NCBI GenBank assembly: GCA_015179125.1
Contig: WHVA01000260.1
Span: forward strand, 1-64,000
DNA length: 64,000 bases
Direction: 5' to 3'
DNA from: Gautieria morchelliformis
Taxonomy: Eukaryota > Basidiomycota > Agaricomycetes > Gomphales > Gomphaceae
The notes under the pieces are model-generated. The model saw only the letters and a program-made list of their open reading frames with translations. It did no database searches and was not told the origin of the DNA. The position numbers and the translations under genes were made by a program. Below, one piece after another: positions 46,301-58,171 of this stretch; position 1 is the stretch's first letter; each line of letters starts with the position of its first letter.

Positions 46301-49300
46301 CTGACGATTTCGCCAATACTGAAGCCGAGGAACCCGAGGAAGAGGTGTCTGACAAGATACTTTTCCTTGTCAATAACCTTGCGCCATCGAATTTTGAGTC
46401 TAAAACAGAAGAGATGAAGGAACGATTTAAGGACCAGTACGCAAGGTGGTTTGCAAACTATCTCGTCGATCAGCGTGTCAGCACAGAACCGAACAATCAT
46501 CAGCTTTACTTACGCTTTTTGGACGGCTTGGACCGAAAGGCACTATTCGGTTATGTCATCCATGAGACGTACGTCAAGTCGGCGAATTTGCTGAACTCAG
46601 AGAAGACATTACAGTCTAGTTCGGAAAGGACCATTCTGAAGAACCTGGGTTCTTGGCTCGGGTCTCTTACCCTCGCACGGAACAAACCCATCATGTACAA
46701 AAATCTGTCGTTCAAGGACCTTTTGCTGGAGGGCTATGACAGTAATCGTCTTATTGTGGCCATTCCATTCGTCTGCAAGATTCTGGAGGCGTGTTCAAAG
46801 TCCATGGTGTTCAAGCCTCCGAATCCATGGCTCATGGCCGTAATAAGCCTATTGGTTGAATTGTATCACTTCGCAGAGCTCAAGTTGAACCTCAAATTTG
46901 AGATCGAAGTGCTCTGCAAAAGCCTGGAGCTTGATCTGGACCAGGTGGAAGCCACAACCGTGCTTCGTAACAGACCTATTGCGGACACGTTAGCCGGCCC
47001 GCCGCTTCCTGATTATGTCGGTGACATTGACGCTCTGCCTATCGGCGGGTATGATCCAACTCACATTGGCGCTGATTCTCAGCTAATCTCGTCACTTACG
47101 AGTGCGAGTCCGTCGGAAGTTCCCCGCGGCGTTGGTGCACAGATCGAAGCTATCTTGCTGAATTTGTCGAATGTGGTCCAGGTCAGTCCGGAATTGGCAC
47201 CATTACACACGAACCATTCCTTCAAGCGTGCGGTACAAATCGCTGTTGATCGGGCTGTCCGTGAGGTGAGTCCAGGTCATAGCTGTTGTTTCATTGCATC
47301 TAGCTTACCCTTCGCCAAGATCATCCTTCCGGTCGTAGAAAGGTCTGTCACAATAGCAGGGATTTCCACACGTGAATTGGTCAACAAGGACTTCGTCTCT
47401 GAACCCAACGAGGACAAATTGCGTAATGCGGCACATCTCATGGCCCGCAAGCTGGCAGGCAGTTTAGCGTTAGTTACGTGTAAGGAGCCACTTAAGAGCA
47501 ACCTGGCTACCCACATCCGACATTTCCTCAACGAGCATGGCTTCACGGAGGTGTGTGAGTAATTGTGAAGCTGGTACTCGAACTAAAAACTCCATTAGCA
47601 TATGGTGCCAGAGCAAGTGATAGTGTTGCTCACTAATGAGAACATTGATTTATGTTGCGTGGCCATCGAGAAGGCTGCCATGGATCGTGCCATGGCTGAT
47701 GTCGATGAAGGGTTCAGTGCTGCTTTCGAGACTCGTCGTAGGCACCGTGAGGTAGGCCATTTCCATGTTTAATCAGATATTCGTCTACAGCTTAACCACA
47801 TAGCATCGGTTCGGTCAACCGTTTTGGGATGCGACGAATCATCATACGAACTTCTCTGCGAACCTTCCGGACCCCTTACGCATTCGATCCGGTGGACTTC
47901 AGCCACAGCAAGGGCGGGTGTACGAAGATTTCAGTCAGTGAATATCGTCTCTGGTTCAGTCGTACACTTATCTCTATTGTGCGCAGCAGACGTTCGACGT
48001 AAAGTTGCCAGCAGGCCTGTCTCTCGTGTAGCATATGGGCGGGGAGAACACATATCACAAGGTTCCTATCCGCCTCCGTCACCTGCTCCTGACCGTCATG
48101 GTCCATCTGGTCCTACATTTCTGTCTCATCAAGAAGGCATGGAAAGATTTGGGGTAAGCCTGTATTTCCCTTGCCTTGCCTTTTCATATCGATTCAATAT
48201 CTCTGCCTGCTCAGCGATTGATAGTGGATTTGGAACGAGTACTACCACAAATTCCGGCTCAATCCTTGACTTTACTTCCGCCCAATCACGAGTTTCGACA
48301 ATTTAGTCGACAAATTGTTCTACTTGCCGGACAATCAATCTCACCTGATGATCAAGCACTATCGTTTTCTCAGAAAGTTGTGCAACACCTGTTCAAGACC
48401 CAGGTGCCGATTGGTCGCGAAATGTATGTTGGCGTCCTGGATCATCTTTGCCAGTCCTTCCCGAAGGTCGCCAAGGAAGCTATAGATTGGTTATTGAACG
48501 CTGAAGATGAGGTAATACTTCCACATTGGCTTTGTTTGGCATTCTTACTGAGCCTTGTATAGCGAAAATTCAATGTCCCTGTAACCATCGCTTTACTTCG
48601 TGGCGGTCTTATCCATTTGTGGCAGCAGGATGAACGGCTCTCAAAGTTCATCTACAAAGATCCAAGGCCTAGTTTGCTCAACTTTGCTGCTTCCCTTATT
48701 CGCGAATGCCTGTCTGCTGATCCTCCAGTGGCCTCCCGTCATCAATTCGCCCTTTCTATAGAGGCCCTTAACCATTCCATTCAACTGGGACGAGTTACTG
48801 AGGAGTAAGTTTTCAATTATTAAGCTATCTTTTCAATGCATGATCTATCTGGTGCAGGGCAATGCGCCTTCTGGAAGATCTCCAGGGACAACGTCGAACC
48901 GTAAGACAAGCAGACGAAAATGGATCACCAGTGGCTTCATCAATGGAGTCCGAAGAAGTGCATCTAAAACTCGTGAATTGGTTTCAACATTGGACCAACA
49001 TGTACCAGGAGTCTGCTTCTAGTGAAAAGGCGTTCCTTTCGTTCATTCCGCAGTTCACTGGCCAGGGCATTCTTGCGGAGGATACCCTGACTACTCTCTT
49101 CTTCCGCGTCTGCACGGAAGCAAGTGTCGCTACGTATCACCAACGTCTCGCCACTGGGGAAGAGTCACGGGCTTTTCAAGATATCGACGCTTTCTCTCGG
49201 CTGGTAGTAATGTTGATCAAGTACAATGGTGACGTTGGCACAGGGGCAAATGCTGACCAGAAAAAGTCCCGATATTTGACAAAGATTTTGTCTATCGTTG

Positions 49301-50671
49301 TCCTCGTGCTTGTCCATCAACACGAGGAAAGAGGAGTTGACTTCCAGCAGAAGCCATTCTTCCGTTTCTTCTCAAGTTTGTTGCACGATTTGCACTCCAT
49401 CGAGACCAATCTACACACTGCGTACCTCCCGCTCTTGGTGGCCATATGGTGTGTTGCACTCGCCTTACCCTTGCTGTGAGGTCTAACCAAATCGAGCAGT
49501 GAGACTTTCAATACCCTGAAACCCGCACATTTTCCAGGCTTTGCATTCTCCTGGATTTCCCTTATCTCACATCGTTTATTCATGCCAAAACTGTTGTTGT
49601 CAAGCAACCGAGAGGTACGCGGTTTTAATGAAGTTAAGGCCTGCTGACATTTCAGAAACAGGGATGGGGTAACTTCCACCAAGCCCTGCTGTCGCTTTTC
49701 CATTTTCTATCCCCGTTTTTGCGCGCTGGAGAACTGCAGCATGCCACTCGGGACATCTATCAAGGGGCAACTCGTGTGCTAATCGTACTACTCCACGACT
49801 TTCCAGATTTCCTCAGCGAGTACTACTTCTCTATTTGCGACGCGATTCCACCGCGGTGCATACAGCTGCGGAATTTGGTTCTCAGCGCGTTTCCTGCCGC
49901 CATAACACTCCCCGATCCTTACATGCGAAGTATGAGGCTTGAGGCGATCCCTGAAATGGGACCAATACCCCCAACCCGTTTTGACATCACATCAGGCCTT
50001 AAAAGCAATGACCTTGGCAGTATTCTTGAAGCTCTAATTTTCAATCGTGCCCCTCCGTCTTTCCTACAGTCTTTGAAAGATAGACTTCGTGACTCGAAGG
50101 ATTCGGCCTTGGGTTCATATAACCTGTCTGCTATAAATGCGGTTGTTGTCTACGTTGGAATGTCGTCTGTAGCACAAGCCAAGGCGAGGAGTGGTTCACA
50201 CACGTTCGCTCCCACAGACCCTGGAGTTGGTATCTTGTCATATCTTGCTAATCACTTGGATCCTGAAGGCGAGTCTTGTTCACTGTCTCTGTTTAGCGCA
50301 ATTGGTTGACTGTGTATAGGTCAATATCATTTGTTAAGAGCGATGGTCCTCCACCTTCGCTACCCCAATGCGCACACTCATTGGTTCAGCTCATTGATGT
50401 TACACCTATTCGCGGATACCAAGGACGAACGATTTAAGGAAATTTTGACAAGGACATTATTGGAGCATGTTATGGTCCATCGTCCGCATCCATGGGGCAT
50501 TCTCGTGACGTTCATCGAATTGGTACGAAATCCTAAATATGAGTTCTGGACGCGCGACTTCATTCGCATTGCTCCCGAGATTACGTTGATAATGGAAAAT
50601 GTATGTTCACTGTGGCTGAGACTACTCAACGCTAATCGACCCTCCAGGTGGCGAAGAACATTCAGTCGTAG
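43397..50671 (+). CDS. NOT1: CCR4-NOT complex scaffold subunit NOT1
   Basis: The giant scaffold of the CCR4-NOT deadenylase, spanning 7.3 kb. N-terminal HEAT-like helices run from 43397 to about 45240. The tristetraprolin-binding-type region (DQVIQMLQRTKES, FSCMLHFLFDEYKFF, YIPLGIAIRYILDAL) lies at about 45780-46060. The MIF4G domain that binds CAF1 (KILFLVNNLAPSNFESK) is at about 46340-46960, inside a 2 kb exon. DUF3819, the CAF40/CNOT9-binding helical bundle, is at about 47080-47750 (HTNHSFKRAVQIAVDRAVRE). The C-terminal NOT1 superfamily domain that binds NOT2/NOT5 runs from about 48900 to the end. The last exon adds VAKNIQS with stop at 50669-50671. It acts in mRNA deadenylation and transcription control. 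Frame is intact throughout; intron 1 is at about 43532-43587. Confidence 0.95.
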
Positions 50672-50903
50672 AGAGTGCATATATCTATATAGCTTTCCTT
50701 TTGCTTTGCGCTGTTCCTTCCTGTTTTTGGGCAACCTGTACTGTATTACCACGCTGTGTTCAACATCTTCATCTAAAAGAGTGAGTAATGTAATATTGAG
50801 ACTTTAGTCTATCCAGGCCATGGCCTCATTCCACGACCAAGTGCGACTCCAAAAGCTGTTAGTCAACAATGAGGTAGTACTAGTCTGGAGTATTGATAAT
50901 TAC

Positions 50904-53900
50904 TCACCCTCCGCCGCGGAGTCCTCCTACGCCCCAGGTGTCTGCTTCTCCTCCAATGATGAGAAATTCGGGTAGTGGAACGCCAGTGCGTATTGGTAAC
51001 AAAAGACGAGCTGCTCTCTCTAGCCCATTGCCACCATTTGCGCATAGAAACAATATTAATCGATCAGGTGAAGATGGATGAGGATGCAAGAATACAAGCG
51101 CTGTGGATAGGCCATTAGATGTATACTACTATATCTGATACACTCAGTCTTCGCACCAAGAGATGACTCCGCAAATGTTTTGCCGTGCACGATGAACTCC
51201 TTTGGGTATATTTTAACAATCCCTGGTCCGGAATGCAAAATGTGATTGCCGAATTTATTATTTGAGCCGATAACGATTAAGTCGCCTGTGCCCAGGTATA
51301 CTTTCCCTTTGTCCAAAGCCTCCATGTCTGTTATTATTTCTGCGTCAAGCTTGATGCAAAAGTGAGTCACGTCCGTTACAATAAAGCAAAGGCCCTACAC
51401 GGAAATTTAGAAGCATGGAATGTGCAAGCCTGCGTGCAATGGACTGTGCATGCTGATCGACCGAGGGAATGATGATGAGCAAACGGGAAGAGGAACACAA
51501 TATTCGTGATATGGGGCCCATGGGGCGGATTAGTGGAGGATGAGATAGTACCTGCCATAGAAGCTGAAATAATGGCAATAACCAAGGACAGCAGTCAAGG
51601 ACCGACCCTCCACCCAGCCTCTGTGCGCTGAACCCATGATGCCGACGGCAGAGGAAGCGTAGTTCCATCGATAGAAAATTCATCAACTTGAATGGAATTG
51701 TCGATGGAAAACGTGTGTACATTGGTCGTCCTAATGGTCACCAAACTTTCGCTGCGAGACACATGCAGTCTTGCTAGTCTGATAGAGGTCAATGTAAGTG
51801 CATAACAGCATAAACGTGGCAAACCTTCCAGGGATCTCTAATTCTCGGATGGTGAAGCCGTGAAATGACCCAGATTCGCTGGGTATCGCCACTGTCAGGG
51901 TGAGCTGATTGGCCCAAGCAGGAGGACGAGATTCGTCTTCGAGTGCTGCTGACAAAAATGTTTGTACATTGGGAGAGTTGAGAACATTCGGATACCAGTG
52001 TGGCGCCCCAGGCTCCTCGATGAAGCTGATGTAGGAAGACATGCTCAGACGAAAATCGTCTCAAGGGGGAGGTAATGACCTGATATTCGCGTCACTTTGC
52101 AAGGTCTTGACTAGACCGACCAGTTCCCGCGAGTGCCACGTAGGGACGTTTTCGTCCTCGCCGCTGTAGAATGAGACGTGTTGACGGCGAAGCATCTTAG
52201 CGATGTCACGATACTATTTACTTACCCATGTACCGCCAGAATGCTCGTGCTGACCACATTAGACAAAAATAGATCGTTATCATCAGGAGCGAGAGATGCG
52301 GCCAGTATAGCAGTAGAAGCAGGGTCTATAAAATGGGATCCTCGGGAAAACGACAAGGGGACGTATTGTTGTGATTTAATGTATGCCGCGGCGGGGATCG
52401 CTGAGAAAAGACCTTAGACACTGACTGAGAAATAGGACGATTATTTGTGGTGCACCTGCGAGGACTCGATCTGGGTATCGAGAGGCCAAGTACCAAGTCC
52501 CTTGACCGCCATTTGAGTGACCCATAATAACAACTCGACTGCTATCGCTTATCTTCCACTCAGCCCACTGGTCTTTGGTCGTCAGTAGGCGTATGAGGGC
52601 AGCCAGTGAGCCCCAAGCATCGCTTGCGCTTGGTCCATGCCAATCAAACCCCTGCGTTGCAAGATGCCCAGATCTGGATACTCAGGGAGAGGGGCAACTC
52701 ACCCAGGATGTGCGACCAATGGGACAGATTATCCAGGAATGAGGTTGTCGAGGAAGGGACATAGCCCAAAATGGATCAGATATGTCTACGCCGGCGCCAT
52801 CTGTGAAAATATAGGGCATGGTAGGCATGGTGAGTGAGAATCGCGAAGGACAATATAGGAATGCCCACGGAGGGCCAATATAGGAGGCTTTGCGGGACCA
52901 TGGTTCGGCAGCAAGGGAGGGATCGCCAGGTAAGGGGCAGCTGTATCGGCCAAGAAGTATGTCGCCTGGATAGCATGGTATCTAGCCACATCCTCCCAGC
53001 CGGACCAATGTCGAATATCCAGCCTGGGCGTGAGTGTCGCCTGGCTTGAATCCTGCGAGCTGACGAGTGTGATACAAAGTTGTAGTGTGGGTTCATGAAA
53101 AGCTGTAAGTTGTTTAATGGTAATAGGCACAACGCGCGTCTGAGAAGGAGCCAGACGTTGTCTTTGCAGAAGAGCCAGCGAGAACTGCAACGCCTTAAGC
53201 CAGCAACAGACTCGAAGGAAGTCAGCGACATACTGACGATGCTAAATCAGGCCCTAATTCAACTTTGATCACTTCCCATGTGCCTTCCACAGCGAGTACA
53301 CCAATACCCAGCGCAGTCCCGAAGGCCCAGCCTTCCAGAAAATCACAAACCACATGGAGTGCAGGATCTAATGTGACTTGCTCCTGACGGGGTTCAAGAG
53401 TAATGCTTACATTGACGTCTAGCTCAGGCTCTTGGTGCGAACCAGCCTCGGGGTCTCCAAAGAGTCTGATCTGAAGTAGAGCTCTAGGTAAGTCCGCAAT
53501 CATGTCGTGCAAGCAGCACAGAAACCTCGTAGTCTCCTGAAACAAACAGATTATAAGTTGTTGGAGTAGTTGAAGCCAGACCTGCAGGTTCAATGAGGTG
53601 TTTCGGAGGACGCGGAAGCCCATATATGTTCCCAGGATGCCATTCAGGCGTGAAAGAGGTGTCCGTGAAGTTGGACTGTACCGGCACGAGAGCAAAGAAT
53701 GAGACATGCTGTAAGGATAACGCGAGCAATGGGATACGGGTCTCCTGATTAATTTTAGTTGGCGGAATGATCTCAAGCGTTGTGCGAAGGACATTGTGGT
53801 GTTGAAACGCAGCCCATCCCTCTGCTGCGCGAAGAGATTTCCATCTATATCACTTCAACAGAGCCCCAATTGAATGCGGATGAACAGTACCTTATATGTG

Positions 53901-54334
53901 GGTGTGAGACCAGAAGACGTCCGCTTTGAGTGGCGTTGAATGACTTCCAGCCCACTTTTCCTCCATCTGCGAGCGAGGAAAACCATGTGCGATTCGGCTC
54001 ATGCTGATAAGGTGACGACACTGCAGTTACAGCGATTAGAATACAGACTGTTTGGGTGTCATTTGAACTGACAGTCAACTGGATATGAAGGAGAAAGAAA
54101 ATGTTGCTCCCTGGCACTAATTGGAAAAGGTCCCAGAACCTACTCGCAGTAAGGACCTGGTGCCACGACACATACATTAGCGGCTGAACCTACGTCCCAC
54201 TGCGTAGAAACTTTAAGCTTCCATGCTTCCATACTTTCCGTGTCAAGGACAGTCTGACTGGCGAGTGCGCCGACAATGCAAGACCATAATAAAAGCATCA
54301 TTGCGGTCAAGTTTGAACCCCGCCACTCGTACAC
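50904..54334 (-). CDS. secreted alpha/beta hydrolase, S9 prolyl-oligopeptidase-like
   Basis: A minus-strand, multi-exon gene with a signal peptide (MMLLLWSCIVGALASQ) shortly after the first Met at 54334. The N-terminal part reads STQWDV, then after an intron LGPFPISAREQHFLSPSYP. The catalytic domain begins near 52900 with PPILALHGAGVD, continues through GRTSWGLDWHGPSASDAWG and holds the nucleophile elbow MGHSNGGQGTWYLASRYPDRV near 52460-52560. The C-terminal part (KLDAEIITDMEALDKG, GDLIVIGSNNKF, NGLERAARLLLPIRTGVPLPEFLIIGG) is a conserved domain of unknown role in basidiomycete members. The serine of GHSNGG is intact. Substrate is unknown; the fold fits a peptidase or esterase. It converges on NOT1 with about 230 bases between stops. 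Confidence 0.8.
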
Positions 54335-54346
54335 TGATCAGCGACG

Positions 54347-54876
54347 ATGTCTGGAAGACAAGGTGGGTTTTGCCAAAGAACTTAGCAAAAGCTAAACTGT
54401 GCTTGTAGGCGGTAAATTGAAGCCTCTCAAGGTGTGAAAAGCGGAGCTTCCTCGTGAAACTTATGGCTGAAGGAACATGCTGAACACAGGCACCAAAGAA
54501 GGAGAAGAAAGATGATGTCTGTCCTTCCAGCTATCACACGGCGCTTTGCTGATGAGTCGAGGTAGGACGAGGAGACCAAGGCATTCAAGGAGAAACAGAA
54601 GGCGGAGGCCGCCGCTCTCAAGGCTGCGAAAGACAGAGGTGCGTGATCGAGCGTCGTGTTGAGCACGTGGCACAGTCTGAGCCCGTTTTCACGTCCTTCT
54701 CTCAGCTGCTAAAGGTGCGTAGAAACATGAGGAAACGACGTGGTGTAGGTCTAATCTCAACACGTGTAGGAGGTCCCCTGGGAGCGGGGCTGAAGAAGTA
54801 CGTCTTTACATCTTCCACTTTCTTGATAGTGACTCAGTGGGACCGCATTGCAATTGACAGGTCCGGGAAGAAATGA
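54347..54876 (+). CDS. TMA7: translation machinery-associated protein 7
   Basis: A 63-residue highly charged protein in seven exons: 54347-54362, 54409-54431, 54490-54516, 54566-54638, 54706-54714, 54770-54797 and 54861-54876. Splicing gives MSGRQGGKLKPLKAPKKEKK, DDDEETKAFKEKQKAEAAAL, then KAAKDRAAKGGPLGAGLKK and SGKK, which is TMA7 end to end; the yeast protein is 64 residues. The central half is a single charged helix. TMA7 is associated with ribosomes. The exons are strikingly small, one having 9 bases and two 16 coding bases. It lies between the divergent hydrolase start (13 bases away) and the striatin gene, so its promoter must overlap the hydrolase gene's 5' end. Confidence 0.93.
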
Positions 54877-54981
54877 GGTGTTGATGAGGTCACAACGGAA
54901 TCTGGGTGGCTTTGAAGTTAGTGTAGAATCTAGATAGCGTCGTTGCTTGTTGCGTCGGAGTTTCATGCAGTCCTTACAATC

Positions 54982-57935
54982 ATGAACCCGTTGAACCCAC
55001 CTCAATCGACCCCTACTATACGACTGCCCATGTTGGGGCACGCTCTCAATCCCAATCATCATCAACAGCAGCAGCAGCAGCAGCAACAGCAACAACAGCA
55101 CCCAGGGCTAAATCCAAATCATCACCAGCAGCCTAACCACGGCCAGCAAGGACCTATTCAACCCCCTCCACCTCAAAGTGGCCAGGACTTCACACTTTCG
55201 AGTGTCCTTCACTTCCTTCAAACAGAATGGAGGAGATACGAACGCGATAGAAATGAATGGGAAATTGAGCGTGCAGAGATGAGAGTATGTTCACCAGTAT
55301 GGACCGCGCTTCACACCGTTCATGGTACATAATCCTCAGGCTCGAATAGCCCTGCTAGAAGGGGAGCGCAGATCATTCGAGAATATTCGGGTTGACCTTG
55401 CTCGTCGCATCAAAATGCTGGAGTACGCGCTTCGCATGGAACGGTGCGTAGACTTCACTAATGTGGTCTGTCTGCGCCGCTGAAGTTTGTTGTTTTGCAG
55501 AACCAAGCAGTTAAATCAGGTCTCTCAGCCTCCCACGTCCTCCACCAAGGCCAGTGCCAACCAGGCTCAGACTTCCCAAAAGGAGGATACCCAACCACCC
55601 AAGGAGGGAAGTGGTACCAGCTCACCACGCAGTGATGGTCAGTTAAAGCCTTGCACTACCGGAACATTGACATAGTTGTCTCAAGATTCACCTCTGCCCG
55701 ACCACCGTCTGTCTGTGGGTTCACTTGCTGGTCTTCCTAACGGCGCTCCTGCCAGTGGAAGTAGACCCCAGCCTTGGGGTGTTGCTCTTAATGCACCTCC
55801 AAACCACGCTATGTTACCAGGCATCGGAAAGCCGCCTCCCGGTCGAGACCCAAGAAGCCGTCAACGAAGCAAAGACTACCTCAAACAGTAAGTCCTCCCT
55901 CTCCGAAGCTGCACAGGGTCTGATGTACCCACGTTGGTAGATGTCTTCAGGAAATTACGTATTTAACTTCGACTCAGGCTTTGAATCCCCTACCGAATCG
56001 CCCGCTACTTAGCAATTCGTCACTCCCTGTGACCATTCCAAATTTGCCCGCTTTTGATCAATCCGCTTATAATGGCCGTCCACGAAAGATCGTCCCGGAA
56101 GCAGGCGGTCCTCCTGTTGGCGGCAGTGCCGCAGTTGTCAAAAATGTCCCCGAAGTAGGCAAAGACTTCCCTCCACTCAATGGGATTAATCTTTCGACTG
56201 CGCCTCCATCTACCCCGGCAACGGCTCCCGTCCAGCTAGACCGCGGCGTACCACCCTCGCAGCAGACGCTCCCGCCCTCGCATCAAGATCCATCCGAGGA
56301 TGCTCAGCAAAGACAACTACCTCCTCCACAACAACCGAGTGACGACAGACAATCTGAGCCATCGGAATCTGAACAGAGCCAGTCATTTGAAACTGAGCAT
56401 TCCCAACTTACAGCCATATTTCGTCCCGACGAAGCAGGTGAATGGCGGGAGCGACTGAATGCAATGCGACAAGGATCTCAAAACAGTCATGCCGGGGGGG
56501 CGAGCGAGGCTGGGCTCTCGGATGAACGTCATCCTTCTCTCAGTTCCGGCGCAGCTTCGTGGGATGCACACCCAAGAGAAGACGACGACGATGACGACGG
56601 CAAGGAAGAGGAAGAGGACGGAGAAGTGGACGAAGTAAATGTTACGGGAGAAGGCGAGGGTGGAAAGGTATGGAGAGCCAGGAAAACTCTGCGAAAGTGA
56701 GAAATGTCTGCCTCCCTATTTGGTGTCTGAAACTGAGCCCGCTTTCTAGCCATCTAGATGCTGTTCGAGCCATTGCCTTCCATGCGCAAGAAATGTCTCT
56801 TGCTACGGGGGGTGATGATTGTACCGTGAAAATCTGGCGGATCGATGTGACCAGTCTAGCTTCATCTACGTGAGACACTTGCGTCTCTTGGTCATTTGCT
56901 TGCTCATTATGCACACAGTTCTGGTGCTAAGACCGAGATTGAGCCGCAATTGACTCTGCGTGGCCATTCATCACCCATAACACGACTGGTCTACTCATCG
57001 TCACGGCACTTACTCTATTCAGCCTCGTTGGACTCTACTATTCACGTCTGGCGTTTGCCGAACCCCAATCACACCACCTATGCCCCATTTGATGGGACAC
57101 GGTCGAAGGGCGTCTTGATCGGGCACACCGATGCTGTGTGGGACCTGGCATTAGTCCGAGATGAAGGCGTCCTCGTCAGCTGTGGTGCCGATGGCGTTGT
57201 CAAGGTTTGGGATGTGGGCCTATCAGCATTGGCAGGCGCATTGCGGCTGAGCTGGGGATATAGTGGATTAAGGGCGGACGATGAATTGCAAACCCAGAAC
57301 AAAGATGAAAATCTGGGAGCTACCACCCTCGAGGCCGTAAAAACTGACCTTAAAAAGGTTGCAGTCGCATATCGTAATGCCGTCGTCAAAATTTTCGACA
57401 TAGACACCGGCAAAGAAGTTGGTAAACTTCAAAGTGATATGAGCTATAGTGTGTAAATTTTTCATAGATTATGCTGTAACAATTCTGACTCCTCTTAATC
57501 CAGATGGAACACGTGGCAGTCAAATTAACAAGCTTGCGTCTCATCCTACAATGCCGCTCCTCGTAACTGCTCATGAAGACAGATATATTCGATTATTCGA
57601 TATTACAACTGGTGGGTCGGCCCTGTCCCAAATATTTTGTTGTTCGGTGACCGAACGCTTCTTATATAGGCCAATGTACACATTCGATGCTCGCGCATTT
57701 AGATTCGGTGACGACTTTGACTATCGATCCGGCAGGATTCTCGCTGGTATCGGGCGGGCACGATTGCTCAGTTCGGTTCTGGGACTTACTTAACTCCCGT
57801 GCATGCATACAAGAAATGACCAGTCATCGAGAAAAAGGACGCGAGGGTGTCCTGGATGTCGCGTTTCATCCGTCGTTACCTTTCCTGGCAAGCGCTGGCG
57901 CGGACGGAGTTGTAAAGCTATACGCATCATCATAA
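54982..57935 (+). CDS. striatin-family scaffold of the STRIPAK complex
   Basis: A plus-strand gene with about ten introns. The N-terminal tail has a run of 12 Gln (residues 28-39), then a Pro/Gln stretch and the diagnostic striatin helix [20 protein letters not shown], continuing as a coiled coil ([37 protein letters not shown]), the caveolin-binding and PP2A-A-binding segment. A long disordered middle with acidic runs (near 56580-56640) leads to C-terminal WD40 repeats ([76 protein letters not shown]). Striatins tether PP2A, a GCK kinase and the other STRIPAK members, which in fungi govern hyphal fusion and sexual development. The start at 54982 follows an intron-free leader; an in-frame Met lies at 54943. 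Confidence 0.92.
55063..55098 (+). repeat. CAG/CAA run coding poly-Gln in striatin
   Basis: Twelve glutamine codons in a row, mostly CAG with CAA interruptions. Pure CAG blocks are short, so length variation between strains is likely to be modest. Confidence 0.9.
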
Positions 57936-58171
57936 TTATATGGTCGACTGTTCTGTCTTTCCATCCATTATATCTGTTGAGACATCCTTTGAGTAAGCAA
58001 ACGAGGCACAATGTCATCTATGCCAGTAGATTGATTAATGACCAATCACAATATCTTACTTCGTAAGTGGTACTAACCATTTCAAAGGGAGTGAAGATAC
58101 ACAAAATATATGATTATACAAGTGAGGCTACAGGCACTGTTGGTGAACAAGAATGGTATAAAATTTCGCAT
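57936..58171. other. convergent gap, striatin to phosphodiesterase
   Basis: 236 bases of AT-rich sequence shared by two 3' ends; no gene. Confidence 0.5.

Noticed and set aside
50893-51081. Pro/Ser-rich plus-strand frame after NOT1
   Set aside because: The opposite strand encodes the conserved C-terminus of the S9-like hydrolase (LERAARLLLPIRTGV), so this frame is its shadow.
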